Source: Panulirus ornatus
Lineage: Eukaryota; Arthropoda; Malacostraca; Decapoda; Palinuridae
Assembly: GCF_036320965.1 (NCBI RefSeq)
Contig: NC_092238.1
Location: forward strand, 56,215,907 to 56,279,906
Direction of reading: 5' to 3'
DNA length: 64,000 nucleotides
The notes beneath the pieces are model-generated. The model was not told the origin of the DNA, did not search any database, and saw only the letters and a list, made by a program, of their open reading frames with translations. Each line of letters starts with the position of its first letter. Position 1 is the stretch's first letter. Below, piece after piece: positions 18,857 to 40,282 of the stretch. The translations under genes were made by a program, and so were the position numbers.

Positions 18857-20395
18857 AGCAAATGGATTTGTATGTAGCATTTATGGATCTGGAGAAAGCA
18901 TATGATAGAGTTGATAGAGATGCTCTGTGGAAGGTATTAAGAATATATGGTGTGGGAGGCAAGTTGTTAGAAGCAGTGAAAAGTTTTTATCGAGGATGTA
19001 AGGCATGTGTACGTGTAGGAAGAGAGGAAAGTGATTGGTTCTCAGTGAATGTAGGTTTGCGGCAGGGGTGTGTGATGTCTCCATGGTTGTTTAATTTCTT
19101 TATGGATGGGGTTGTTAGGGAGGTGAATGCAAGAGTTTTGGAAAGAGGGGCAAGTATGAAGTCTGTTGGGGATGAGAGAGCTTGGGAAGTGAGTCAGTTG
19201 TTGTTCGCTGATGATACAGCGCTGGTGGCTGATTCATGTGAGAAACTGCAGAAGCTGGTGACTGAGTTTGGTAAAGTGTGTGGAAGAAGAAAGTTAAGAG
19301 TAAATGTGAATAAGAGCAAGGTTATTAGGTACAGTAGGGTTGAGGGTCAATTCAGTTGGGAAGTGAGTTTGAATGGAGAAAAACTGGAGGAAGTGAAGTG
19401 TTTTAGATATCTGAGAGTGGATCTGATAGCGGATGGAACCATGGAAGCGGAAGTGAATCATAGGGTGGGTTAGGGGGCGAAAATCCTGCGAGCCTTGAAG
19501 AATGTTTGGAAGTCGAGAACATTATCTCGGAAAGCAAAAATGGGTATGTTTGAAGGAATAGTTGTTTCAACAATGTTGTATGGTTGCGAGGCGTGGGCCA
19601 TGGATAGAGTTGTGCGCAGGAGGGTGGATGTGCTGGAAATGAGATGTTTGAGGACAATATGTGGTGTGAGTTGGTTTGATCGAGTAAGTAATGTGAGGGT
19701 AAGAGAGATGTGTGGAAATAAAAAGATTGTGGTTTAGAGAGCAGAAGAGCGTGTTTTGAAATGGTTTGGTCACATGAAGAGAATGAGTGAGGAAAGATTG
19801 ACCAAGAGGATATATGTGTCAGAGGTGGAGGGAACGAGGAGAAGTGGGAGACCCAATTGGAGGTGGAAAGATGGAGTGAAAATGATTTTGAGTGATCGGG
19901 GCCTGAACATGCAGGAAGGTGAAAGGCGTGCATGGAATAGAGTGAATTGGAACAATGTGGTATACCGGGGTCGACGTGCTGTCAATGGATTGAACCAGGG
20001 CATGTGAAACTTTTGGGGTAAACCATGGAAAGTGTGTGGGGCCTTGATGTGGAGAGGGAGCTGTTGTTACGGTGGATTATTACATGACAGTTAGAGACTG
20101 AGTGTGATCGAATGGGGCCTTTAGTGTCTTTTCCTAGCCTTACCTCGCACACATGAGTTCGGAGGGGGTTGTTATTCCATATGTGGCGGGGTGGCGATGG
20201 GATCAAATGAAGGCAGACAGTATTATTTATGTACCTATGTATATATGTGAATGTTCTGTGTGTGTATATATATGTGTACATTGAGACGTATAGGTATGTA
20301 TATTTGCGTCTGTGGACGTGTATGTATATGCATGTGTCTGTGGGCGGGTTGGGCCATTCTTTCGTCTGTTTTTTTTGCGACAAAGCAAAATAAAT
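18857..20395 (+). mobile_element. RTE LINE copy starting at RT motif A, long 3' UTR
   Basis: 5'-truncated just before MDLYVAFMDLEKAYDR. Frame 18862-19473 holds RT motifs A, B (GLRQGCVMSPWLF) and C ([11 protein letters not shown]). Then come a frame break near 19475, the thumb region, and a stop near 19737 in the C-terminal domain, which ends with RGRPNWRWKDGV. The 3' UTR (from about 19985) is the long type, with about 270 extra bases including the GGAGCTGTTGTTACGG block. It is followed by a second copy of the last 442 bases. Confidence 0.88.
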
Positions 20396-20838
20396 AATGT
20401 GGTATACCGGGGTCGACGTGCTGTCAATGGATTGAACCATGGCATGTGAAACTTTTGGGATAAACCATGGAAAGTGTGTGGGGCCTGGATGTGGAAAGGG
20501 AGCTGTTGTTACGGTGCATTATTACATGACAGGTAGAGACTGAGTGTGAACGAATGGGGCCTTTAGTGTCTTTTCCTAGCCTTACCTCGCACACATGAGT
20601 TGGGAGGGGGTTGTTATTCCATATGTGGCGGGGTGGCGATGGGATCAAATGAAGGCAGACAGTATGAATTATGTACATATGTGTATATGTGAATGTCTGT
20701 GTGTGTATATATATGTGTACATTGAGACGTATAGGTATGTATATTTGCGTCTGTGGACGTGTATGTATATGCATGTGTCTGTGGGCGGGTTGGGCCATTC
20801 TTTCGTCTGTTTTTTTTGCGACAAAGCAAAATAAATAA
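20396..20838 (+). repeat. Tandem duplicate of the RTE 3' end (442-bp unit)
   Basis: 19954-20395 and 20396-20838 are a head-to-tail duplication, near identical. Both units begin AATGTGGTATACCGGGGTCG (the last codons of the RTE ORF) and end at the A-rich tail CAAAGCAAAATAAATAAT. The join uses the short AATAAT/AATGT similarity at the tail. Confidence 0.9.
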
Positions 20839-20847
20839 TATAAATAA

Positions 20848-22887
<2,040 letters not shown>

Positions 22888-22930
<43 letters not shown>
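22888..22930. repeat. (TA)n microsatellite
   Basis: About 43 bases of TA between two insertions. Confidence 0.95.
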
Positions 22931-22934
<4 letters not shown>

Positions 22935-23376
22935 TATTTTGCTTTGTCGCTGTCTCCTGCATTAGCGAGGTAGCGCAAGGAAACAGACAAAAGAATGGCC
23001 CAACCCACCCACATACACGTATATACATACACGTCCACACACACAAATATACATACCTATACATCTCAATGTATACATATATATATACACACAGACATAT
23101 ACATATATACACATGTACATAATTCATACTGTCTGCCCTTATTCATTCCCATCGCCACCCCGCCACACATGAAATAACAACCCCCTCCCCCCCGCATGTG
23201 CACGAGGTAGCGCTAGGAAAAGACAACAAAGGCCACATTCGTTCACATTCATGGTTTACCATGGTTTACCCCAGACGCTTCACATACCCTGGTTCAATCC
23301 ATTGACAGCATGTCGACCCCGGTATACCACATTGTTCTAATTCACTCTATTCCTTGCACAGCTTTCACCCTCCTGT
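22931..23376 (-). mobile_element. RTE 3'-end fragment, long-type UTR
   Basis: It covers the whole long 3' UTR and about the last 25 codons of the ORF on the minus strand, then breaks into (TA)n at about 23376. A doubled ATGGTTTACC lies near 23250-23268, where a stretch of the usual UTR is missing. A strongly 5'-truncated insertion. Confidence 0.85.
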
Positions 23377-28510
<5,134 letters not shown>

Positions 28511-28548
<38 letters not shown>

Positions 28549-29674
28549 CTTTGTCGCTGTCTCCCGCGTTTGCGAGGTAGCGCAAGGAAACAGACGAAAG
28601 AAATGGCCCAAACCCCCCCCCCCCCCATACACATGTACATACACACGTCCACACACGCAAATATACATACCTACACAGCTTTCCATGGTTTACCCCAGAC
28701 GCTTCACATGCCTTGATTCAATCCACTGACAGCACGTCAACCCCTGTATACCACATCGCTCCAATTCACTCTATTCCTTGCCCTCCTTTCACCCTCCTGC
28801 ATGTTCAGGCCCCGATCACACAAAATCTTTTTCACTCCATCTTTCCACCTCCAATTTGGTCTCCCTCTTCTCCTCGTTCCCTCCACCTCCGACACATATA
28901 TCCTCTTGGTCAATCTTTCCTCACTCATTCTCTCCATGTGCCCAAACCATTTCAAAACACCCTCTTCTGCTCTCTCAACCACGCTCTTTTTATTTCCACA
29001 CATCTCTCTTACCCTTACGTTACTTACTCGATCAAACCACCTCACACCACACATTGTCCTCAAACATCTCATTTCCAGCACATCCATCCTCCTGCGCACA
29101 ACTCTATCCATAGCCCACGCCTCGCAACCATACAACATTGTTGGAACCACTATTCCTTCAAACATACCCATTTTTGCTTTCCGAGATAATGTTCTCGACT
29201 TCCACACATTTTTCAAGGCTCCCAAAATTTTCGCCCCCTCCCCCACCCTATGATCCACTTCCGCTTCCATGGTTCCATCCGCTGACAGATCCACTCCCAG
29301 ATATCTAAAACACTTCACTTCCTCCAGTTTTTCTCCATTCAAACTCACCTCCCAATTGACTTGACCCTCAACCCTACTGTACCTAATAACCTTGCTCTTA
29401 TTCACATTTACTCTTAACTTTCTTCTTCCACACACTTTACCAAACTCCGTCACCAGCTTCTGCAGTTTCTCACATGAATCAGCCACCAGCGCTGTATCAT
29501 CAGCGAACAACAACTGACTCACTTCCCAAGCTCTCTCATCCCCAACAGACTTCATACTTGCCCCTCTTTCCAGGACTCTTGCATTTACCTCCCTAACAAC
29601 CCCATCCATAAACAAATTAAACAACCATGGAGACATCACACACCCCTGCCGCAAACCTACATTCACTGAGAACC
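28511..29674 (-). mobile_element. RTE LINE copy, 3' third, open frame
   Basis: A T-run of 35 bases (28511-28545), a short-type 3' UTR with an expanded C-run near 28610-28625, then an uninterrupted minus-strand frame from the normal stop at 28737 up to the truncation at 29674. It covers RT motif B (GLRQGCVMSPWLF), motif C ([11 protein letters not shown]), thumb and the C-terminal domain. The lack of any lesion over 312 codons marks a recent insertion. The frame runs a few codons into flanking DNA and has no real start. Confidence 0.9.
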
Positions 29675-29933
29675 GCACACCAGCTAGGATCATCATCACA
29701 GTATAAAGGTCTGAAGGCAAGACCGATTTCGACGATGAAGGCCTGCACTGTGGCTAAGAGATTGACTTGAGGAGGCAGAAGTGATATTGTGACAGTGATT
29801 GTGTCAGCGTCGCGTCGCCTCGCCGCAGTGTATCGAGACAGACTTCCCCAGAACTTTTAAAGGGGAAGTAAATGTTTATAGTTGTGTTACTGGAGTGATA
29901 GTTTTCATGCATGGTGTTTTTGACAAGAAAATA

Positions 29934-29936
<3 letters not shown>
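29675..29936. other. Unassigned sequence between RTE and Penelope copies
   Basis: About 260 bases not matching any repeat seen elsewhere in the window. It has no coding signal I recognise. It may be older target DNA that once lay between two halves of a TA tract. Confidence 0.4.
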
Positions 29937-29984
<48 letters not shown>

Positions 29985-30259
29985 AAGGATCACAATTTTC
30001 CGCGTGATCAAGATATTTCTGAGTCCACGGGGAAAAATGAGACACGATAAGTTCCCAAGTGCACTTTCGTGTAATAATCACATCATCAGGGGAGACACAA
30101 GAGAGAAATATAAGTCAGTTGATATACATCGAAATGACGAAGCTAGGACGCTAATTGGTAAACATGTGATAGTCCAAAACATACAACGAGCGTTCATAAA
30201 CTTATCAATTTACAAATTTTATCAACAATAAAGTTATCTAATTTGTGTAGACCATCACT

Positions 30260-31270
30260 AATATTAAGACTGTAATAAGAGCTATTAACACCTTAAAAAA
30301 AGACAAGAATATACATGTTACTAAAACAGATAAGTCTAACTCTGTTGCGATTTTAGACAAAAGTAGCTATTTATCTAAAATGAATGATCTTCTAAATGAT
30401 TACACAACATATTCTAAACCTAGTAAAAATCCCTTAGAAGCAGTTAATTCTCACTTCAATAAAGAAATGAAGTTGTTGTTGAAAGGTAACATTTCTCTTA
30501 TCAAAAGTTTGTTATCTTTGTCCGCTTCATTGCCATATATGTATGGACTTATCAAAACACATAAACAGAATTTTCCAGCAAGACCTATAGTGAGTTCAGT
30601 AGGCTCCATCACATATGAATTGTCAAAATGGTTAGTTTCTTTATCAAGCCCTTAATGGGTAAGGTATCAAATTCTAATATCATAAACAATGTAGATTTAG
30701 TCAACAAGCTAAACAATATCAAGTTAATTTTCATTTTAAACTAGTTAGATTTGATGTTTCCTCACTTTTCACTAAAGTTCTAGTTGATGACCTTTTAGAA
30801 TATTCATTTGATGTCTTGGATGATATTCATTTACCTGTTTCAAACTCTAATTTCATTGAACGATAAAATTGTGTATAAAAGACTGTGTATTTCAATCTAA
30901 TGGAGATTATTATGCTCAAAAATTTGGTATGGCAATGGGTAACCCTCTTTCACCTGTACTAAATATTCTTTATATGGAATTTTTTTAAACAAAACTGCTA
31001 AAGGATATCTTACCTTCTGATGCAAAATGGTTTAGGTATGTAGATGATGTTCTTTGTGTTTGGCCAACAAATGAAAATTTACAAATATTTCTCCCCCTTA
31101 CTTAACAATTTAGTACCTTCCATCAAAGTTACTGTAGAAAATGAAAAGAATGGTATGTTACCATTTTTAGATTGCATGATCCATAGACAAGGAAACAATC
31201 TTAATTTAGAATATACAGAAAACACACGAATGTATGCTCATATATTCATTTCAATCTATGTTCCTTAGAG
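30260..31270 (+). pseudogene. Penelope-type reverse transcriptase remnant
   Basis: Broken frames in order give: TKTDKSNSVAILDKSSY (N-terminal finger region), then YGLIKTHKQNFPARPIVS at about 30541-30594 (the signature block of Penelope RTs, which resemble telomerase), then RYVDDVLCVW with the catalytic Asp pair at about 31036-31047, then GMLPFLDCMIH. Stops and at least three frame changes separate them, so no enzyme is made. Motif A lies in a frame-shifted section near 30745 and is poorly legible. Confidence 0.85.
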
Positions 31271-31467
31271 CATTACGTATTTGCAGTCCAGAGTTTATTG
31301 ATGATGAGTTTGAGAAGATATAGTCTATTGGATCTAAGTTAAAGCACCCTAGATCATTCATTGATAAATCCCTTAAGTTAGCAAAGAAATCATTTCATAG
31401 AGTTTAGCCCAAACCTCCTATTGACACCAAGAATCTTTTAGTTTTCCCTTTTAGTAATGACTTAACT

Positions 31468-31827
31468 TTGCTTCCAATGTTGCTTAAATCCTTTAACGTG
31501 AATGTTGCCTTTAGCAACAATAATACCATAAAGAATATCTTGATCAGATATTCACCAGATAATTTTCTTCGGTGCATCTATAAAGTCCCTTGTGGAAAAT
31601 GTGATATATTTTATGTTAGTCAGACTGGTAAGGATCATTCTGTAACACTTAAGCAACATAAATATAGTATGAGAACGGGACAAGAATCAGATGCCTTGTT
31701 TAATCATGTTGAAAACTATGATCATTGTACTGACTGGAGTAACGCCATCTCAGTTATTAGCTCTAACTCTATTACCAAGAGAAATATCATTGAATCTTCT
31801 ATTATTAAATACATAGAAAAATTATAA
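31468..31827 (+). pseudogene. Penelope GIY-YIG endonuclease region, catalytic residues altered
   Basis: An open frame of 119 codons. Near residue 37 it reads CIYKVPCGKCDIFYVSQTG, the GIY..YIG block with its paired cysteines, followed by KDHSVTLKQHKYS and, further on, ALFNHVENYDHCTDW. In the family this domain nicks DNA for insertion. Compared with the shorter copy at 7952-8642, the Gly of the YIG block is Ser and the Arg of the SVRLK block is Thr. That Arg is the expected catalytic residue, so this copy would be inactive even if joined to an RT. Confidence 0.82.
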
Positions 31828-32081
31828 TCTTAATATTTGTGATGATCTATACAAATTAGATAACTTTCTTGTTGATGAAATTTGAAAAATGATAAGTTTA
31901 TGAACGCTCGTTGTATGTTTTGGACAATCACATGTTTACCAAATGGCGTCCTAGCTTCGTCTCTTCGATGTATATCAGCTTACTTATATTTCTCTCTTGA
32001 GTCTCCCCCTGATGATGTGATTATGACACGAAAGTGCACTTAGGAACTTCTCGTGTTTCATTTTTCCCCGTGGACTCATAG

Positions 32082-32093
<12 letters not shown>

Positions 32094-32161
<68 letters not shown>
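32094..32161. repeat. (TA)n array
   Basis: About 68 bases of TA at the truncated right end of the Penelope element. Confidence 0.95.
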
Positions 32162-32163
<2 letters not shown>

Positions 32164-32392
32164 AAAATGTGAAGGAAAATAGTGAAATTGGAGAAAAATG
32201 TAGCTTAGACATTGAAGCTTATTGATACAGTGGTTAAATTGATGAGAACTGCTATTGACGTTTGTGTAAATAAATTATACATTTCCTTTTTTCCATAGCC
32301 AGAGGTTGAACCATTATGTGACATTCCTTTTTTTCATTCATTTCAAGCTAGAAGTTTCAGTTTTCTAAATTGTTTCTTACATTTCTCATATG
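32162..32392. other. Unassigned sequence
   Basis: About 230 bases, A/T-rich, with no motif and no repeat match seen in the window. Confidence 0.4.
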
Positions 32393-35300
32393 TATATATA
32401 TGTATGTGTGTGTGTGTGTATATGTGCGTATGTATGTGTATGGGTGTGTATGTGTATATGTAGATATATATGTATATTATCCCTGGGGATAGGAGTGAAA
32501 GAATACTTCCCACGTATTCCTCGCGTGTCGTAGAAAGCGACTAGAGGGGACGGGAGCAGGGGGCCAGAAATCCTCCCCTCCTTGTATTAACTTTCTAAAA
32601 TGGGAAACAGAAGAAGGAGTCACGCGGGGAGTGCTCATCCTCCTCGAAGGCTCAGAGTGGGGTGCCTAAATGTGTGTGGATGTAACCAAGATGTGAAAAA
32701 AGGAGAGATAGGTAGTATGTTTGAGGAAAGGAAACTGGATGTTTTCGCTCTGAGTGAAACGAAGCTCAAGGGTAAAGGGGAAGAGTGGTTTGGGAATGTC
32801 TGGGGAGTAAAGTCAGGGGTTAGTGAAAGGACAAGAGCAAGGGAAGGAGCAGCAATACTCCTGAAACAGGAGTTGTGGGAGTATGTGATAGAGTGTAAGA
32901 AAGTAAATTCTCGATTAATATGGGTAAAACTGAAAGTTGATGGAGAGAGGTGGGTGATTATTGGTGAATATGCACCTGGGCATGAGAAGAAAGATCAAGA
33001 GAGGCAAGTGTTTTGGGAGCAGCTGAATGAGTGTGTTAGTGGTTTTGATGCACGAGACCGGGTCATAGTGATGGGTGATTTCAATGCAAAGGTGAGTAAT
33101 GTGGCAGTTGAGGGAATAGTTGGTATACATGGGGTGTTCAGTGTTGTAACTGGAAATGGTGAAGAGCTTGTAGATTTATGTGCTGAAAAAGGATTGATGA
33201 TTGGGAATACATGGTTTAAAAAGCGAGATATACATAAGTATACTTATGTAAGTAGGAGAGATGGCCAGAGAGCGTTATTGGATTACGTGTTAATTGACAG
33301 GCGTGCGAAAGAGAGACTTTTGGATGTTAATGTGCTGAGAGGTGCAACTGGAGGGATGTCTGATCATTGTCTTGTGGAGGCTAAGGTGAAGATTTGTATG
33401 GGTTTTCAGAAAAGAAGAGTGAATGTTGGGGTGAAGAGGGTGGTGAGAGTAAGTGAGCTTGAGAAGGAGACCTGTGTGAGGAAGTACCAGGAGATACTGA
33501 GTACAGAATGGAAAAAGGTGAGAACAATGGAAGTAAGGGGAGTGGGGGAGGAATGGGATGTATTTAGGGAATCAGTGATGGATTGCGCAAAAGATGCTTG
33601 TGGCATGAGAAGAGTGGGAGGTGGGTTGATTAGGAAGGGTAGTGAGTGGTGGGATGAAGAAGTAAGAGTATTAGTGAAAGAGAAGAGAGAGGCATTTGGA
33701 CGATTTTTGCAGGGAAAAAATGCAATTGAGTGGGAGATGTATAAAAGAAAGAGACAGGAGGTCAAGAGAAAGGTGCAAGAGGTGAAAAAAAGGGCAAATG
33801 AGAGTTGGGGTGAGAGAGTATCATTAAATTTTAGGGAGAATAAAAAGACATTCTGGAAGGAGGTAAATAAAGTGCGTAAGACGGGGGAGCAAATGGGAAC
33901 TTCAGTGAAGGGCGCAAATGGGGAGGTGATAACAAGTAGTGGTGATGTGAGAAGGAGATGGAGTGAGTATTTTGAAGGTTTGTTGAATGTGTTTGATGAT
34001 AGAGTGGCAGATATAGGGTGTTTTGGTCGAGGTGGTGTGCAAAGTGAGAGGCTTAGAGAAAATGATTTGGTAAACAGAGAGGAGGTAGTGAAAGCTTTGC
34101 GGAAGATGAAAGCCGGCAAGGCAGCAGGTTTGGATGGTATTGCAGTGGAATTTGTTAAAAAAGGAGGTGACTGTATTGTTGACTGGTTGGTAAGGTTATT
34201 TAATGTATGTTTGACTCATGGTGAGGTGCCTGAGGATTGGCGGAATGTGTGCATAGTGCCATTGTACAAAGGCAAAGGGGATAAGAGTGAGTGCTCAAAT
34301 TACAGAGGTATAAGTTTGTTGAGTATTCCTGGTAAATTATATGGGAGGGTATTGATTGAGAGGGTGAAGGCATGTACAGAGCATCAGATTGGGGAAGAGC
34401 AGTGTGGTTTCAGAAGTGGTAGAGGATGTGTGGATCAGGTGTTTGCTTTGAAGAATGTATGTGAGAAATACTTAGAAAAGCAAATGGATTTGTATGTAGC
34501 ATTTATGGATCTGGAGAAGACATATGATAGAGTTGATAGAGATGCTCTGTGGAAGGTATTAAGAATATATGGTGTGGAAGGAAAGTTGTTAGAAGCAGTG
34601 AAAAGTTTTTATCGAGGATGTAAAGCATGTGTACGTGTAGGAAGAGAGGAAAGTGATTGGTTCTCAGTGAATGTAGGTTTGCGGCAGGGGTGTGTGATGT
34701 CTCCATGGTTGTTTAATTTCTTTATGGATGGGGTTGTTAGGGAGGTGAATGCAAGAGTTTTGGAAAGAGGGGCAAGTATGAAGTCTGTTGGGGATGAGAG
34801 AGCTTGGGAAGTGAGTCAGTTGTTGTTCGCTGATGATACAGCGCTGGTGGCTGATTCATGTGAGAAACTGCAGAGCTGGTGACTGAGTTTGGTAAAGTGT
34901 GTGGAAGAAGAAAGTTGAGAGTAAATGTGAATAAGAGCAAGGTTATTAGGTACAGTAGGGGTGAGGGTCAAGTCAATTGGGAGGTGAGTTTGAATGGAGA
35001 AAAACTGGAGGAAGTGAAGTGTTTTAGATATCTGGGAGTGGATCTGTCAGAGGATGGAACCATGGAAGCGGAAGTGGATCATAGGGTGGGGGAGGGGGCG
35101 AAAATTTTGGGAGCCTTGAAAAATGTGTGGAAGTCGAGAACACTATCTCGGAAAGCAAAAATGGGTATGTTTGAGGGAATAGTGGTTCCAACAATGTTGT
35201 ATGGTTGCGAGGCGTGGGCTATGGATAGAGATGTGCGCAGGAGGATGGATGTGCTGGAAATGAGATGTTTGAGGACAATGTGTGGTGTGAGGTGGTTTGA

Positions 35301-35788
35301 TCGAGTAAGTAACGTAAGGGTAAGAGAGATGTGTGGAAATAAAAAGAGCGTGGTTGAGAGAGCAGAAGAAGGTGTTTTGAAATGGTTTGGGCACATGGAG
35401 AGAATGAGTGAGGAGAGATTGACCAAGAGGATATATGTGTCGGAGGTGGAGGGAACGAGGAGAAGAGGGAGACCAAATTGGAGGTGGAAGGATGGAGTGA
35501 AAAAGATTTTGTGTGATCGGGGCCTGAACATGCAGAAGGGTGAAAGGAGGGCAAGAAATAGAGTGAATTGGAGCGATGTGGTATACCGGGGTTGACGTGC
35601 TGTCAGTGGATTGAAGCAAGGCATGTGAAGCGTCTGGGGTAAACCATGGAAAGCTGTGTAGATATGTATATTTGCGTGTGTGGACGTATGTATATACATG
35701 TGTATGGGGGGGGGGGTTGGGCCATTTCTTTCGTCTGTTTCCTTGCGCTACCTCGCAAACGCGGGAGACAGCGACAAAGTATAATAAA

Positions 35789-35797
<9 letters not shown>
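32393..35797 (+). mobile_element. Best RTE LINE copy, full length
   Basis: A TG/TA-rich leader (32393-32478), then the 5' UTR starting ATTATCCCTGGGGATAGG at about 32476, the ORF from 32600, the stop at 35595, and a short 3' UTR with an expanded G-run near 35707. It ends GACAGCGACAAAG plus an A-rich tail before (TA)n. The TG-rich leader recurs at 58276-58370 in front of another copy, so it may belong to the element. This is the only copy in the window with a complete 5' end and an almost complete frame. Confidence 0.92.
32600..35595 (+). pseudogene. RTE endonuclease-reverse transcriptase ORF, one 1-base deletion
   Basis: About 998 codons. The N-terminal apurinic-type endonuclease shows RVGCLNVCG near residue 19, ALSETKLKG near 50 (catalytic Glu), GDFNAKVSN near 159, LLDYVLIDRR near 225 and GGMSDHCLVEAKV near 251 (the SDH block). 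A basic linker follows, then the RT: CSNYRGISLLSIPGKLYGR near 567, DLEKTYDRVDRD (motif A) near 635, GLRQGCVMSPWLF (motif B) near 692 and [11 protein letters not shown] (motif C) near 742. At about 34873 one base is missing relative to all sister copies (CAGAGCTGG for CAGAAGCTGG), which moves the frame. The remaining 238 codons, with thumb and C-terminal RGRPNWRWKDGV domain, are open in the next frame (34879-35595). The protein nicks the target and primes reverse transcription there. The start ATG follows the conserved AACTTTCTAAA block seen in all 5' ends. Confidence 0.92.

Positions 35798-35873
<76 letters not shown>
35798..35873. repeat. (TA)n array
   Basis: About 75 bases of TA between the RTE tail and a Penelope scrap. 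Confidence 0.95.
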
Positions 35874-35876
<3 letters not shown>

Positions 35877-36080
35877 AATTTTTTTGAACAAAATCGCTAA
35901 AGGATATCTTACCTTCTTGCGCAAATTATTTTAGGTATGTAGGTGATGTTCTTTGTGTTTGTCGAACAAATGAAAATTTACAAACATTTCTCCCCTTACT
36001 TAACAATATAGTACCTTCCATCAAAGTTACTGCAGAAAATGAAAATAAGGGTATGTTACCATTTTTAGATTGCATGATCC

Positions 36081-36083
<3 letters not shown>
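35874..36083 (+). mobile_element. 210-bp internal Penelope fragment between TA tracts
   Basis: It matches 30973-31185 of the longer Penelope copy and covers RYVGDVLCV (the catalytic YVDD is changed to YVGD) to GMLPFLDCMIH. It has neither element end and lies between two (TA)n tracts. Confidence 0.87.

Positions 36084-36140
<57 letters not shown>
36084..36140. repeat. (TA)n array
   Basis: About 57 bases of TA, followed directly by the T-run of the next RTE copy. Confidence 0.95.
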
Positions 36141-39703
<3,563 letters not shown>

Positions 39704-39949
39704 TTTTTTTTTTTCATACTATTCGCCATTTCCCGCGGTAGCGAGGTAGCGTTAAGAACAGAGGACTGGGCCTTTGAGGGAATATCCTCTTCTGGCGCCC
39801 TTCTCTGTTCTTTCTTTTTGGAAAATTAAAATAAAAAAAAAAAAAAACGAGAGGGGAGGACTTCCAGCCCCCCGCTCCCTTCCCTTTTAGTCGCCTTCTA
39901 CGACACGCAGGGAATACGTGGGAAGTATTCTTTCTCCCCTATCCCCAGG

Positions 39950-39951
<2 letters not shown>
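39704..39951 (-). mobile_element. Short RTE-related non-autonomous element, copy 5
   Basis: About 248 bases with a T-run at the low end. It forms a head-to-head inverted pair with copy 6 across a TA tract of about 80 bases. Confidence 0.9.

Positions 39952-40032
<81 letters not shown>
39952..40032. repeat. (TA)n array
   Basis: About 80 bases of TA forming the centre of the inverted pair of short elements. Confidence 0.95.
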
Positions 40033-40036
<4 letters not shown>

Positions 40037-40271
40037 CCCTGGGGATAGGGGATTAAGAATACTTCCCACGTATTCCCTGCGTGTCGTAGAAGGCGACTAG
40101 AAGGGGAGGGAGCGGGTGGCTGGAAATCCTCCCCTCTCTTTTTTTTTTAATTTTCTAAAAGAAGGAACAGAGGGGGCCGGGTGAGGATATTCCAAAAAAG
40201 GCCCAGTCCTCTGTTCTTAACGCTACCTCGCTAACGCGGGAAATGGCGAATAGTTAAAAAAAAAAAAAAAA
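40033..40271 (+). mobile_element. Short RTE-related non-autonomous element, copy 6 (reference copy)
   Basis: The one plus-strand copy, taken as the reference. Positions 1-105 (ATTATCCCTGGGGATAGGGG, then ATACTTCCCACGTATTCC, then TGTCGTAGAAGGCGACTAGA, then GGAAATCCTCCCCTC) match the RTE 5' UTR at about 32476-32581. The middle (GGAACAGAGG, AGGCCCAGTCCTCTGTTCTT) is unique to the short element. The end (CGCTACCTCGCTAACGCGGG, AAATGGCGAATAG) parallels the RTE 3' terminus (CGCTACCTCGCAAACGCGGG, AGACAGCGACAAAGC) and is followed by an A-run. It has no ORF. Best read as a SINE-like derivative moved by the RTE enzyme. Confidence 0.88.
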
Positions 40272-40282
40272 TATATATATAT

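Larger units (their letters stand above)
29980..32092 (+). mobile_element. Penelope-like element with inverted terminal repeats
   Basis: About 2.1 kb. The left end begins TTGGAAAGGATCACAATTTT right after (TA)n. From 30010 to 30206 a terminal block recurs in inverted form at 31899-32092 with few differences (shared words: GAGTCCACGGGGAAAAATGA, AAACATGTGAT, CATACAACGAGCGTTCATAA). Inverted pseudo-LTRs of this kind are known in Penelope elements. Between them lie an RT region and a C-terminal GIY-YIG region in several frames. The extreme right tip, still present in the copy at 7952-8642, is cut off here and replaced by (TA)n. Confidence 0.88.
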
